From: Pontibacter ummariensis | Lineage (GTDB): Bacteria; Bacteroidota; Bacteroidia; Cytophagales; Hymenobacteraceae | NCBI RefSeq assembly: GCF_900188175.1 | Contig: NZ_FZOQ01000005.1 | Location: 124,001 to 188,000, forward strand | Direction of reading: 5' to 3' | Length of the DNA: 64,000 nucleotides | Shown here: positions 7,296 to 14,828 of the stretch, in pieces | Numbering within the stretch: position 1 is the stretch's first letter | Layout of the letters: each line of letters starts with the position of its first letter | Made by a program: the position numbers and the translations under genes | The notes under the pieces: model-generated | The model's database searches: none | Seen by the model: only the letters and a program-made list of their open reading frames with translations | Told to the model about the DNA's origin: nothing

Positions 7296-9259
7296 ACTTG
7301 AAACGCAGCTATAAGTGATTCAATATCCTTGTTGATTTTAATGAAGTTTGCTTCAAGTTTGGCAGTACGGGCGGCAACTGTTCCAAATTTATAAAATATT
7401 GGCATATCTACATACTGCTCTTCCTCTTTTGCAACCTCGTCAAGGTTAAGGTTTATCTTACAGTTGTACGTGCTGCTTACATGCCTGCCATCATATACCG
7501 CATTGTCAAAGGCTACCTGCCCCACCATCTCCCCTGCCCTTAGGTTAGCTATCTTGGAAGCCGGTATAAGCGGCCCCATCTCCTCGCTCATGCTCACAGA
7601 TACCCGGCTCCTATCGATGCTTACCCCTTGCTTCTGCTGTCTCACCTTCCCGAATATCTTCTCCAACCAATCCAGTGTCTCCTTATTTCTCACGGACCCT
7701 GAGAGCACGTTAGCGGCCACGGAGCAGATTGTGTCGGCTGTTTCCCTGCCGTACTGTTGTTTGAGCTGGGGAAGCTCCTGAAGGCCCAAAAGAACGGCTA
7801 TTTTGTTGCTTCTCGCTGTCGCTATCAGGTTCTCCACCTTATGCACATAAAGTGTCGGCGATTCATCCACAATAAGACCGCAAGGCAGATTCCCTTTTGA
7901 GTTGATGAGCTTGGTCATGCGATTCAGGATAAGGGCGTTGCAGGCGCTGTTGATGCTCTGCGTGGACGGATCGTTTGCGATCACGAGTACAGACGGGGCT
8001 TGGGGGTTGGTGATCTTTAGGTCAAAGTCATCCCCTGATAGCACCCAGAAGGTTTCTTTCGTGGCCAGGCGCCCGATGTTGATTTTAAGGGTGCCGATCT
8101 GCCCCTCCAGCTGGTCGAAGGCCTTGTTGCGGAAGGCGGTGCGGAAGGGAGAGAGTAGGCTCATCAGCTGCGGCTCTGTGAACAGTAGTTCGAATATCTC
8201 CTCATAGCCCTGGTTGATGAAGGCCATCACGTGCGGGAAAGTAGAATACCTGCCACTTTCGTGCCGGCTTAAAAAGAAGATACAACTGGCAAGGAAGTTT
8301 ACGGCTGACTGCGTGAAAAACTGCGCAGCGCCGGACTCCTTATCGTTTTTTGTCAGCGATTGCAGGAGCGCCTCGGCCGTCTCCGTCGCATCGGCAAGGG
8401 TGGGCAGGTACTCCGGTTTCAGCGGGTTAAATCTCCTGCTGTGTTCTACACTGTTGAAGTTGATCACATGGAATTTGTGGTGCTTCAACGGTCCCAGTTT
8501 CTTGTTCACCAGGTAGTGGTAATAAGCGATCTTTCCCAAATCAGGAAACTTGAAGTCATAAAGGGCCATAGAGAAGCCCTTGGCCAGCATCTGTTTAATA
8601 AAGGGGTTCACGACAGAGAAAGACTTACCCGAGCCGGGAGTGCCAATGAGCAGCGTTGCCCGGAAAGGATTGACGATATTGAGCCAGCCCTTATTGATTT
8701 TCCTCTTGTGATAGTAGAGCATGGGGATGTTCACCGAGTAAGGCGTGTCCACCAGCTCGCGCGACTGCTCAAAGGACTCATTCTCTACGTTGAACTTGTC
8801 CTTCATTAAACTGCTCTGGATGTGCTTGGACACGTTATCAAGCGCTACATGGATCATCACGGCACCGATGAGCGACAGCACCGTGTACAGCAGTTCAAAC
8901 AGCGTAATACCGTAGAACAGCTCCGTCTCACTTACATAGTAGTAGAAGAAACCCGAGCCCAGAAACAGCACCGCCCCAATAAAAAGGGGAAGGAAGACAT
9001 GCTTGAGCGGGTCAAAGTTCAGGTTCTTCTGCGCCTTCGTTCCGAGTGCCACGATCATGATCAGAGCGAATGTGAAGGCTTTGGAGAAGTAGATGTTCTC
9101 GTAGATGGGGAGACGGGCAAGCCTTTCCACAACGGGCCTCACACTCGCCAGAAACGCTGCGTCTGCATACAGCAGCACGGCAAACTCCACAAACAGGGTA
9201 AAGTAGACAAAGCCCTGGAGAAAGCCGTAGAGCTTTTTTAATTCGCTTGATTCTTCCAT
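7292..9259 (-). CDS. Type IV coupling protein (VirD4/TraG-like ATPase)
   Basis: 655 residues. Four hydrophobic segments lie in the first 145 residues, then a cytoplasmic ATPase with Walker A GTPGSGKS at about 206-213, Walker B-like CGLIVDESPTLYV and the TraD/TraG-type motif LLGLQELPQLKQQYG. Coupling proteins dock the relaxase-DNA complex to the transfer channel at the inner membrane. It follows the tra genes and precedes the XRE gene in the leftward operon. The length and layout agree with Bacteroidetes conjugative-element coupling proteins. Confidence 0.9.
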   Translation of the reverse strand: MEESSELKKLYGFLQGFVYFTLFVEFAVLLYADAAFLASVRPVVERLARLPIYENIYFSKAFTFALIMIVALGTKAQKNLNFDPLKHVFLPLFIGAVLFLGSGFFYYYVSETELFYGITLFELLYTVLSLIGAVMIHVALDNVSKHIQSSLMKDKFNVENESFEQSRELVDTPYSVNIPMLYYHKRKINKGWLNIVNPFRATLLIGTPGSGKSFSVVNPFIKQMLAKGFSMALYDFKFPDLGKIAYYHYLVNKKLGPLKHHKFHVINFNSVEHSRRFNPLKPEYLPTLADATETAEALLQSLTKNDKESGAAQFFTQSAVNFLASCIFFLSRHESGRYSTFPHVMAFINQGYEEIFELLFTEPQLMSLLSPFRTAFRNKAFDQLEGQIGTLKINIGRLATKETFWVLSGDDFDLKITNPQAPSVLVIANDPSTQSINSACNALILNRMTKLINSKGNLPCGLIVDESPTLYVHKVENLIATARSNKIAVLLGLQELPQLKQQYGRETADTICSVAANVLSGSVRNKETLDWLEKIFGKVRQQKQGVSIDRSRVSVSMSEEMGPLIPASKIANLRAGEMVGQVAFDNAVYDGRHVSSTYNCKINLNLDEVAKEEEQYVDMPIFYKFGTVAARTAKLEANFIKINKDIESLIAAFQV

Positions 9260-9337
9260 AGGTAGAGATTTTACAAAAGGGAAAGAAAGGATTCAGAAGT
9301 TTCTTTTTACTTATGAAGCAAAAGAACTTTTTGAAAG

Positions 9338-10132
9338 CTACAGCGTGTCGGCGTTCAGTACGTCCCTGTAGTTCACCTTCAAGGAGATGGTGCGGCCTGA
9401 TACCTGCTCCTCTGCCACCTCCATGTGGAAGACCTTCTCATCAGGGAAAGTAAACTTCCGGAACACGAACACATTGCGGTACCTGCGCTTGAAACTGGCT
9501 GTATCATACAAGGCAAAGACCGGCTCCATCTCCAGCTGCTGAAAGTTCGTGGCCTTCACCACCTTCTTATCCTCGATCAGAAAGCGGATCTGGTCAATGT
9601 CGTAGGCAATGTTAGTCTTGTTCTTCATCGACACGTCCATAAAGAAGTAATCCCCCACCGTGTAGATGTTGTTGAGGCGGATCTCCACCTTCTGCTTTGT
9701 GTTGTGCACGTGCGTCACCCTTGGCTTTTCCTGCACGGCCAAAAGGGCAAAGTGCTGCATGTCCTCGGTACTCATGGCCACAGCAGGATTGATGAACGCA
9801 TCCACCTGAGTAGGGTCAATCCTGACCTCTGGTTGTGCGTTTTCGGAGGACGAAGCATAGCTTAGCTTGTACTGGACCATGAACCGCTCGCCCACGATCG
9901 TGACCACACCCAGGGCAGGCTTCCCGTTCTTGGGCTTCACCCGCAGGATGCTGGCTACCGGTATATCGCCGGCCACATCATCAGTGGAGATATCGACATA
10001 CTGGATAGGCTCCGGGCTGATGAAGTGCGTTGATATATCCTTGTGAATGTAGATGGTGAGCGGCTCCTTCTTCTGTCCATACGAGAGCACAGACAGCAGG
10101 AAAAGGGATAGTAGGAAAGTGAGCTTCTTCAT
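9338..10132 (-). CDS. traN: Conjugative transposon protein TraN (DUF4138)
   Basis: 264 residues from the methionine at 10132, chosen because it gives a clean signal peptide (LLSLFLLSVLSYGQ) and lies next to the traM stop. The body matches the DUF4138/TraN family: an all-beta periplasmic protein with segments such as VRINLNN-like EIRLNNIYTVGDYFF and DIDQIRFLIEDKK. TraN acts with TraM in the outer part of the transfer channel, analogous to VirB9. A longer start at 10159 is possible but would overlap traM. Confidence 0.85.
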   Translation of the reverse strand: MKKLTFLLSLFLLSVLSYGQKKEPLTIYIHKDISTHFISPEPIQYVDISTDDVAGDIPVASILRVKPKNGKPALGVVTIVGERFMVQYKLSYASSSENAQPEVRIDPTQVDAFINPAVAMSTEDMQHFALLAVQEKPRVTHVHNTKQKVEIRLNNIYTVGDYFFMDVSMKNKTNIAYDIDQIRFLIEDKKVVKATNFQQLEMEPVFALYDTASFKRRYRNVFVFRKFTFPDEKVFHMEVAEEQVSGRTISLKVNYRDVLNADTL

Positions 10133-10133
10133 G

Positions 10134-11294
10134 TTATCGTTTTTTGGCTTTGTTATCAATCAGGTAGACAATCGTGTTGTACTTGAGCTTTGCTTTGTTC
10201 TTTTTAATGGCGTTACCTGCCGCCCGTGTCGCGGTCTGAGCCATTCGGTCGGCCATGGAGTAGAGCATTTCAGCAGAGTTTGAGGCATCAGATCCGAAGT
10301 TGACAGACTGCCCCTGTGTGGCACGGCTGGCCAGCTCTTTTGTGAATTCCCTGAACTGCGAGTCCGGCACGTACAGCCCTTTCAAACCGTCATTGTCGTA
10401 CACGCTCAGGCTCACAGGCAGCACCTCATCACCATTCAGGATAGAAGTGATCGTGATCTCCACGCGCTGTGCACTGAAGCCTGAAACAAGGCCGTAGAGG
10501 TAGCTTCCCTTTTCTATTTCCATGTCGGCGACATAGATGTCGTCGAGTAGCCTGACGCGGATCCTGCCGCCTTCCCTGACCTTCAGACCCTCATCCAGGA
10601 TGGCTTTGATAAACTGTTCAGCTGGGGCACCCGATACTGTGTTGAAATAAGCGCTATTAGGGTTAGCTGTCTTGCTCACTGCCAGTGCTTCAGGTGCAGG
10701 TTCTGTGGGAAGGGTCGCGTTCTGAACGTGGGCTGGTTTGCTGACTGGTTCGTTTCCTGCTTTAGACAGGCTATCCACGTAAGCCATCTGCTCGCGGAAC
10801 ATGCGCATCTCCTTTTCATATTCGGATTCCGTTTTTCGGGGTGCTCTTCTCGCCGGAACAGAGGCCGAAGCGTAGCGGGTGCGGTCCTGCCGCTGGTTCA
10901 CGCGCTCCATGAAGGGGGCCTGCTGCTGATTGGCAAGGATCTGATTGTTGAGGCTGTCTAAGATGGCCTGCTCCTCGGCTGAGTAGACGCTGCCGTACTG
11001 CTGCTCACGCGTACCGCCTTCTCCCAGCTCGCGAATGGCAGAGTAGTCGGTTCGGTACTTATGCTCTTCCCGGGAAGCGGCAAACTTATCCTTCACCTCC
11101 CGCTTTTTGAGGTTAGCGTCCGGCAGATCTGTATTTAATGAAGTCGTTTCTACCATCAAAGCAGTACCTGGCTCGGAGGCTGTTTCACCTGCGGCAGGGA
11201 ACGTGTCGAGGTAGAGGTAGTTAAAGATAAAAAGGAACGGGAGCACGATAAGCGGAATGATATAGCGCCCTTTCTTGAAGTCTATCTTATTCAT
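10134..11294 (-). CDS. traM: Conjugative transposon protein TraM
   Basis: 386 residues. There is one N-terminal membrane segment (IIPLIVLPFLFIFNYLYL), a long charged linker rich in E, R and Q (about 70-200), and a conserved C-terminal domain with IKAILDEGLKVREGGRIRVR and YLYGLVSGFSAQRVEI. This is the layout of Bacteroidetes TraM, the VirB10-like protein that spans the periplasm. It overlaps the preceding small gene by eight bases and abuts traN, as expected in this operon. Confidence 0.88.
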   Translation of the reverse strand: MNKIDFKKGRYIIPLIVLPFLFIFNYLYLDTFPAAGETASEPGTALMVETTSLNTDLPDANLKKREVKDKFAASREEHKYRTDYSAIRELGEGGTREQQYGSVYSAEEQAILDSLNNQILANQQQAPFMERVNQRQDRTRYASASVPARRAPRKTESEYEKEMRMFREQMAYVDSLSKAGNEPVSKPAHVQNATLPTEPAPEALAVSKTANPNSAYFNTVSGAPAEQFIKAILDEGLKVREGGRIRVRLLDDIYVADMEIEKGSYLYGLVSGFSAQRVEITITSILNGDEVLPVSLSVYDNDGLKGLYVPDSQFREFTKELASRATQGQSVNFGSDASNSAEMLYSMADRMAQTATRAAGNAIKKNKAKLKYNTIVYLIDNKAKKR

Positions 11295-11607
11295 GGATGA
11301 TATTATTTAGCTGTTTGTCTATGTCGTGAAGGAAAGCGCTGTCCTGCACTGTGAGGCTGTCGGGGTTGATGGTCTGCACCTTTGAATAGAGTTGCCACAT
11401 CTCCAGCATATCCGCAGGCACAGAGCGCGTCTGCTGCCTTTTGTTCATGCCGGAGTAGAGAAGCCTGGCCGTATCATCAAAGCTCGCCTGCGCCTTGCTG
11501 CGGGTTGCCACAAGCCATATAATGCCGCATGCCATCAGGCAGAACATGCCTGCGATCATTACCTTCTGGTGAGCATTGGCCCAGTTAGAAATTCTTCTTC
11601 TCCACAT
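11287..11607 (-). CDS. Small single-pass membrane protein in the TraL position
   Basis: 106 residues with one hydrophobic segment near the N terminus (MIAGMFCLMACGIIWLVA) followed by a helical, polar domain. It sits between traK and traM, where Bacteroidetes elements carry the small gene traL, and overlaps both neighbours. Sequence alone does not prove homology to TraL, so no symbol is given. A role in the membrane part of the transfer channel is likely from position. Confidence 0.7.
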   Translation of the reverse strand: MWRRRISNWANAHQKVMIAGMFCLMACGIIWLVATRSKAQASFDDTARLLYSGMNKRQQTRSVPADMLEMWQLYSKVQTINPDSLTVQDSAFLHDIDKQLNNIIHE

Positions 11608-12193
11608 ACTCCAGGTCCTTGTTGAGCACCGTTTTCCAGTTCTTGATTATCAGGCCATGGGGATTGTTATCTGTTCTCGGGACATCCTGCAAATCCCCTT
11701 CTGTGATCAGTGCCCTGGTGGCGATGGAGGTGGGCCGCTCAATGCGCTGTTTGGCGTAGTAGGTGAAGTGGCGGTTCTCATCCACTTTGATGCTGTCGGT
11801 CTGGATCGTGAGCAGGGCAGAACTGGCCAGGATGGAGTTGTAGTAGCCTTTCTCTTTTAAGTTGTTGTACTGCGCAAGCCCCGTGTCATCCACCAGGTAC
11901 ATGGCTTTGTTGAGGTTGTTCTTGATGTAGGCGTCGTCCGGGGGAAGCGTGAAGAAAAGCAGGTGGAACATGTTCACATGGGACGCATACTCTACTTCCC
12001 GGTTGGTGCCCTGGTCTGTCTGCCGCACGAGCACGGGCACGTTGTGGTCGAGCACGTAGATTTTCTTGCGCTGCTCGTTGACGAGGCTGTAGGCGAACAC
12101 GCACACGGCCACCACGACAGCAAGCGAGGTAAGGAAACTGCCCATGCTGACAGCGAAGGCAAGCTTGATTTTCTTTTCTATGTTTTGAATCAT
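11585..12193 (-). CDS. traK: Conjugative transposon protein TraK (VirB8-like)
   Basis: 202 residues. A basic N terminus with an amphipathic start (NIEKKIKLAFAV), one membrane segment (SLAVVVAVCVFAYSL), then a periplasmic domain containing MFHLLFFTLPPDDAYIKNNL. This motif set marks TraK of Bacteroidetes conjugative elements, the VirB8 counterpart that nucleates channel assembly. It follows traJ by 14 bases in the leftward operon. Confidence 0.9.
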   Translation of the reverse strand: MIQNIEKKIKLAFAVSMGSFLTSLAVVVAVCVFAYSLVNEQRKKIYVLDHNVPVLVRQTDQGTNREVEYASHVNMFHLLFFTLPPDDAYIKNNLNKAMYLVDDTGLAQYNNLKEKGYYNSILASSALLTIQTDSIKVDENRHFTYYAKQRIERPTSIATRALITEGDLQDVPRTDNNPHGLIIKNWKTVLNKDLEYVEKKNF

Positions 12194-12207
12194 GGCACTT
12201 GTAACAT

Positions 12208-13203
12208 TTACCTTGAGAGTTTGCGCATGGCCTTTCCGGCGCCTCCGGCCATGGAGCCGATGGCGTTGCCGATGCCGCTTGTAGAGATAATCCAGGTGGA
12301 GATCACAGGAATCGGGAGCATGGCCAGCCCCCCGATGAGGAGGCTCACGATGTAGAAGCTGATGTTACCGGAGGGATAGGACACGTAGGCTAGGAACATT
12401 TCCTCATTCTCCAGCACGGCACGAAGTATCTCTATTTCCTTCATCAGCCCGTACTTCACCAGCACAAAGGAGATCGACATGACGATGTAGGCAATGGTGG
12501 AGTAGAGTCCCACCGCAATGTAGCGGCCCATCCACGTCAGGTAAGAGTCGCGGAAGCCCGGCAGGATGCTCAGCGCAAAGGCGAAGGGACCCAGGATCAC
12601 GAGAATCCCGGCGAAGATGATCTGCAGAAAGAAGATGATGTAAATACAGACCTGATATATTAGAATTACAATATACTCTACTACCCGCATCATCGTGAAG
12701 TGCATCTTGGCCATAAGCATGAGGTAATAGCCCTTCATCTTGTTGAACATCGGCTCCAGGTCGATGCCCATCTTCTCCATCCAGTCCTTGTCCCGGGTTT
12801 CTGCCTGCACCTGCTCAAAGTCCGCACTGGAGTCTGATAATTTTATAGCGACAGAATCAATCAATGCCACTCTTTCAAGATGCATGTCATCGACCTGGTC
12901 TATCTGCTCTGAATACATCCCTTTGGCGCTGTCACGGACTACCGTTAAGGGGAAGTTGAGCACGTCCACAAAGCCGCTCCAGAAGATAATCACAAGCGCC
13001 AGGGCAAAGGGGCGGAACAGGGCCATGTAGCGCAGCTGCTCATCCCCCACCATCATCTTGTAAGCCTCCACCGCAAAGTACAGCAGCATCGCGATAGCGG
13101 CCACTGCCTGCGCGTCTGCAAGGAAGCTACCCGCTAAATCCTGTATGTTAAGAAACAACCCGTCAAATAAGTCAAAAATGGACCTGTCAATTAGCTCTCT
13201 CAT
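12208..13203 (-). CDS. traJ: Conjugative transposon protein TraJ (VirB6-like)
   Basis: 331 residues with several strongly hydrophobic segments: near residue 30-50, 75-95, a cluster at 165-240 (YIVILIYQVCIYIIFFLQII, FAGILVILGPFAFALSIL) and one near the C terminus. A PF-A-S-LPG motif and the Gly-rich end GIGNAIGSMAGGAGKAM fit TraJ, the polytopic inner-membrane channel subunit equivalent to VirB6. The start codon overlaps the stop of a small upstream gene (ATGA), so the two are translationally coupled. Confidence 0.9.
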   Translation of the reverse strand: MRELIDRSIFDLFDGLFLNIQDLAGSFLADAQAVAAIAMLLYFAVEAYKMMVGDEQLRYMALFRPFALALVIIFWSGFVDVLNFPLTVVRDSAKGMYSEQIDQVDDMHLERVALIDSVAIKLSDSSADFEQVQAETRDKDWMEKMGIDLEPMFNKMKGYYLMLMAKMHFTMMRVVEYIVILIYQVCIYIIFFLQIIFAGILVILGPFAFALSILPGFRDSYLTWMGRYIAVGLYSTIAYIVMSISFVLVKYGLMKEIEILRAVLENEEMFLAYVSYPSGNISFYIVSLLIGGLAMLPIPVISTWIISTSGIGNAIGSMAGGAGKAMRKLSR

Positions 13204-13361
13204 TTGCTGGTGCTCTTTCTCTTCTTTTTGGGCGTAACTTGTGCAGACTTGTCCCTGGCGCTTCTCTTCCCATCAACCGCCTCCTGCTCTTTCCCCTTCG
13301 CTTTGACTTCCTTCATTGTGGGTAGGCATATGTGCGGTGCTATAATGATCGGTTTCTCCAT
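13200..13361 (-). CDS. Small basic protein (53 residues) coupled to traJ
   Basis: An open frame of 53 codons fills the gap between the traI-like gene and traJ. It begins at ATG 13361 (MEKPIIIAPHICLPTMKE) and ends with TGA overlapping the traJ start codon. The second half is very rich in Lys, Arg, Ser and Gln (KKKRKSTSK). The overlap and the absence of other use for this gap support a real gene. It could bind nucleic acid or simply couple translation into traJ. No family recognised. Confidence 0.5.
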   Translation of the reverse strand: MEKPIIIAPHICLPTMKEVKAKGKEQEAVDGKRSARDKSAQVTPKKKRKSTSK

Positions 13362-13369
13362 GTTTGCTT

Positions 13370-14074
13370 TTATTTCGATAAGTTGTCGGCTGTTCTAAAA
13401 AGGTGAATGATGCGCCTGTAGTAGCCCCTCAGGGAGAGCAGGTCTGCCAGGTAGCCGCGGAAGGCCTCCCCTTTCACTGCATCATCCTCATAAGCCTCTT
13501 TTGTGAGATCGATATCCGCATTGATCCGGTCTTTTTCCTGCCGGAGCTTAAGGAGCATATCAAAGTCTACCCCTGCCGCAACAGCCTCGGCATTGAGCGC
13601 ATCCAGTTCCGTATTCAGTGTAGCGATCTTATTACCGTAGAGGAGGTGGAAGCTTTTATTCAGGCTGCGGTCAGCCCCCTTGAACACCTCCTGCTCCCAG
13701 ATCGTATGCACCTCCTCCTCTTCCTGCTTCGTTGCCTCCTCATTCAACTGTAGTGCTGCCATGGTGGGCAGCAGCTGGAGCATGTTCCGGCGGTCCTCTC
13801 CTTTGCGGTACTTGTTGTGGAAGAGGATGAAGTACCATTTCGGGTCAAACTTGTTCCAGCGTGTGATCACCTCCCGCTCCATCTGCCGGCGCACGTACTT
13901 ACCGTCTACAATCGTCACAGGAGCCTGTGCCGCGCTCTCCTGTACAGTGAAGGCAAGAGAAAGAGCACACACACAGGAGAAGATATATCCTCTGGTCGGT
14001 CTGCCTTTTTCTGTTTTTTGCGAAAAAGCCCTGTACCCGCTTTTCACTGTTTCTTCAGTAAAAGTCTTAGTCAT
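13370..14074 (-). CDS. Exported conjugation-operon protein, TraI-like position
   Basis: From the methionine at 14074 the protein has 234 residues and an internal-type signal peptide (YIFSCVCALSLAFTV, cleavage near ESAAQ-AP). A longer start at 14182 would overlap the previous gene by 26 bases and is less likely. The mature protein is helical, with a coiled-coil-like part around AALQLNEEATKQEEEEVH and LMLKLRQEKDRINADI. It stands in the block where Bacteroidetes elements carry traI/traH-type periplasmic components, but I cannot assign it to a named family with confidence. Confidence 0.65.
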   Translation of the reverse strand: MTKTFTEETVKSGYRAFSQKTEKGRPTRGYIFSCVCALSLAFTVQESAAQAPVTIVDGKYVRRQMEREVITRWNKFDPKWYFILFHNKYRKGEDRRNMLQLLPTMAALQLNEEATKQEEEEVHTIWEQEVFKGADRSLNKSFHLLYGNKIATLNTELDALNAEAVAAGVDFDMLLKLRQEKDRINADIDLTKEAYEDDAVKGEAFRGYLADLLSLRGYYRRIIHLFRTADNLSK

Positions 14075-14156
14075 TCTTTTTTTCGATTTCTCGATAAAAG
14101 TGGGTGAGGTGCTTTTCGCGCATGATTGCGCATAAGTCTTTAAGAGTCCCACAGTC

Positions 14157-14828
14157 TTACTTTTTAATGGTCTTGTATTCATCCATCAAAGAGTTGATGA
14201 TCGCCTGGCTGTTGTTGGGGTACTTCAGCCCGAGAGGGTTCATCGTTTTCAGCAGGCCGGCATGCTTGGCCACGCGCATCTTCCTCACTATGGAGTAAGA
14301 AAGGCCCCGCATGATGCGCAGTTCATCCACCACGTGGCGAATAAGGGAGAGGCGGTCCGCGTTCGTCATCAGGTTCACATCCGTGCCGATGACGGCTACC
14401 TGGTAGATGTAGGTGAACAGGTCGGCGGTGCGGTTCACCAGCTCGAGTTCCGTTTTAGCGGCGATAATCAGGAGCTCCGGGTCTCCCTGAGCAATGTCCA
14501 TCATCTGCCCCTGATACTTGCCTATGTCCTGCGCAATGGTGGAAGCGTAAACAATGTTCTTGCTCTGCCCCACGATGGACTGAACAGACTTCAGCGAGTT
14601 GTACATCTTCTCCTCAAGCTCTTTAATCTGAATCATCTTATAGTTGATGGATTGCTGCGTGAGAGAGATTTCCGTCTCCTTGTCCTTTATGTCATTTAAG
14701 GCTGTCTGCTGCGCTGTGTGGTTCACCACGAGCGTTGACACTACCGCAGGGTCAAAGACAAGCTGCTGGGCTTGTGAGGAGGTCCACCCGAGGACCAGGG
14801 CGCTAACTAAGTACAGGTATTTTCTCAT
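14157..14828 (-). CDS. Exported helical conjugation protein (VirB5-like, TraI family candidate)
   Basis: 223 residues with a signal peptide (YLYLVSALVLGWTSSQAQ) and an otherwise all-helical mature part: HTAQQTALNDIKDKETEI, INYKMIQIKELEEKM, and later VDELRIMRGLSYSIVRKM. This is the look of periplasmic TraI/VirB5-type proteins encoded right after the VirB4 ATPase in Bacteroidetes operons. It overlaps the VirB4 gene by 26 bases. A minor-pilin or channel-tip role is inferred from fold and position. Confidence 0.7.
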   Translation of the reverse strand: MRKYLYLVSALVLGWTSSQAQQLVFDPAVVSTLVVNHTAQQTALNDIKDKETEISLTQQSINYKMIQIKELEEKMYNSLKSVQSIVGQSKNIVYASTIAQDIGKYQGQMMDIAQGDPELLIIAAKTELELVNRTADLFTYIYQVAVIGTDVNLMTNADRLSLIRHVVDELRIMRGLSYSIVRKMRVAKHAGLLKTMNPLGLKYPNNSQAIINSLMDEYKTIKK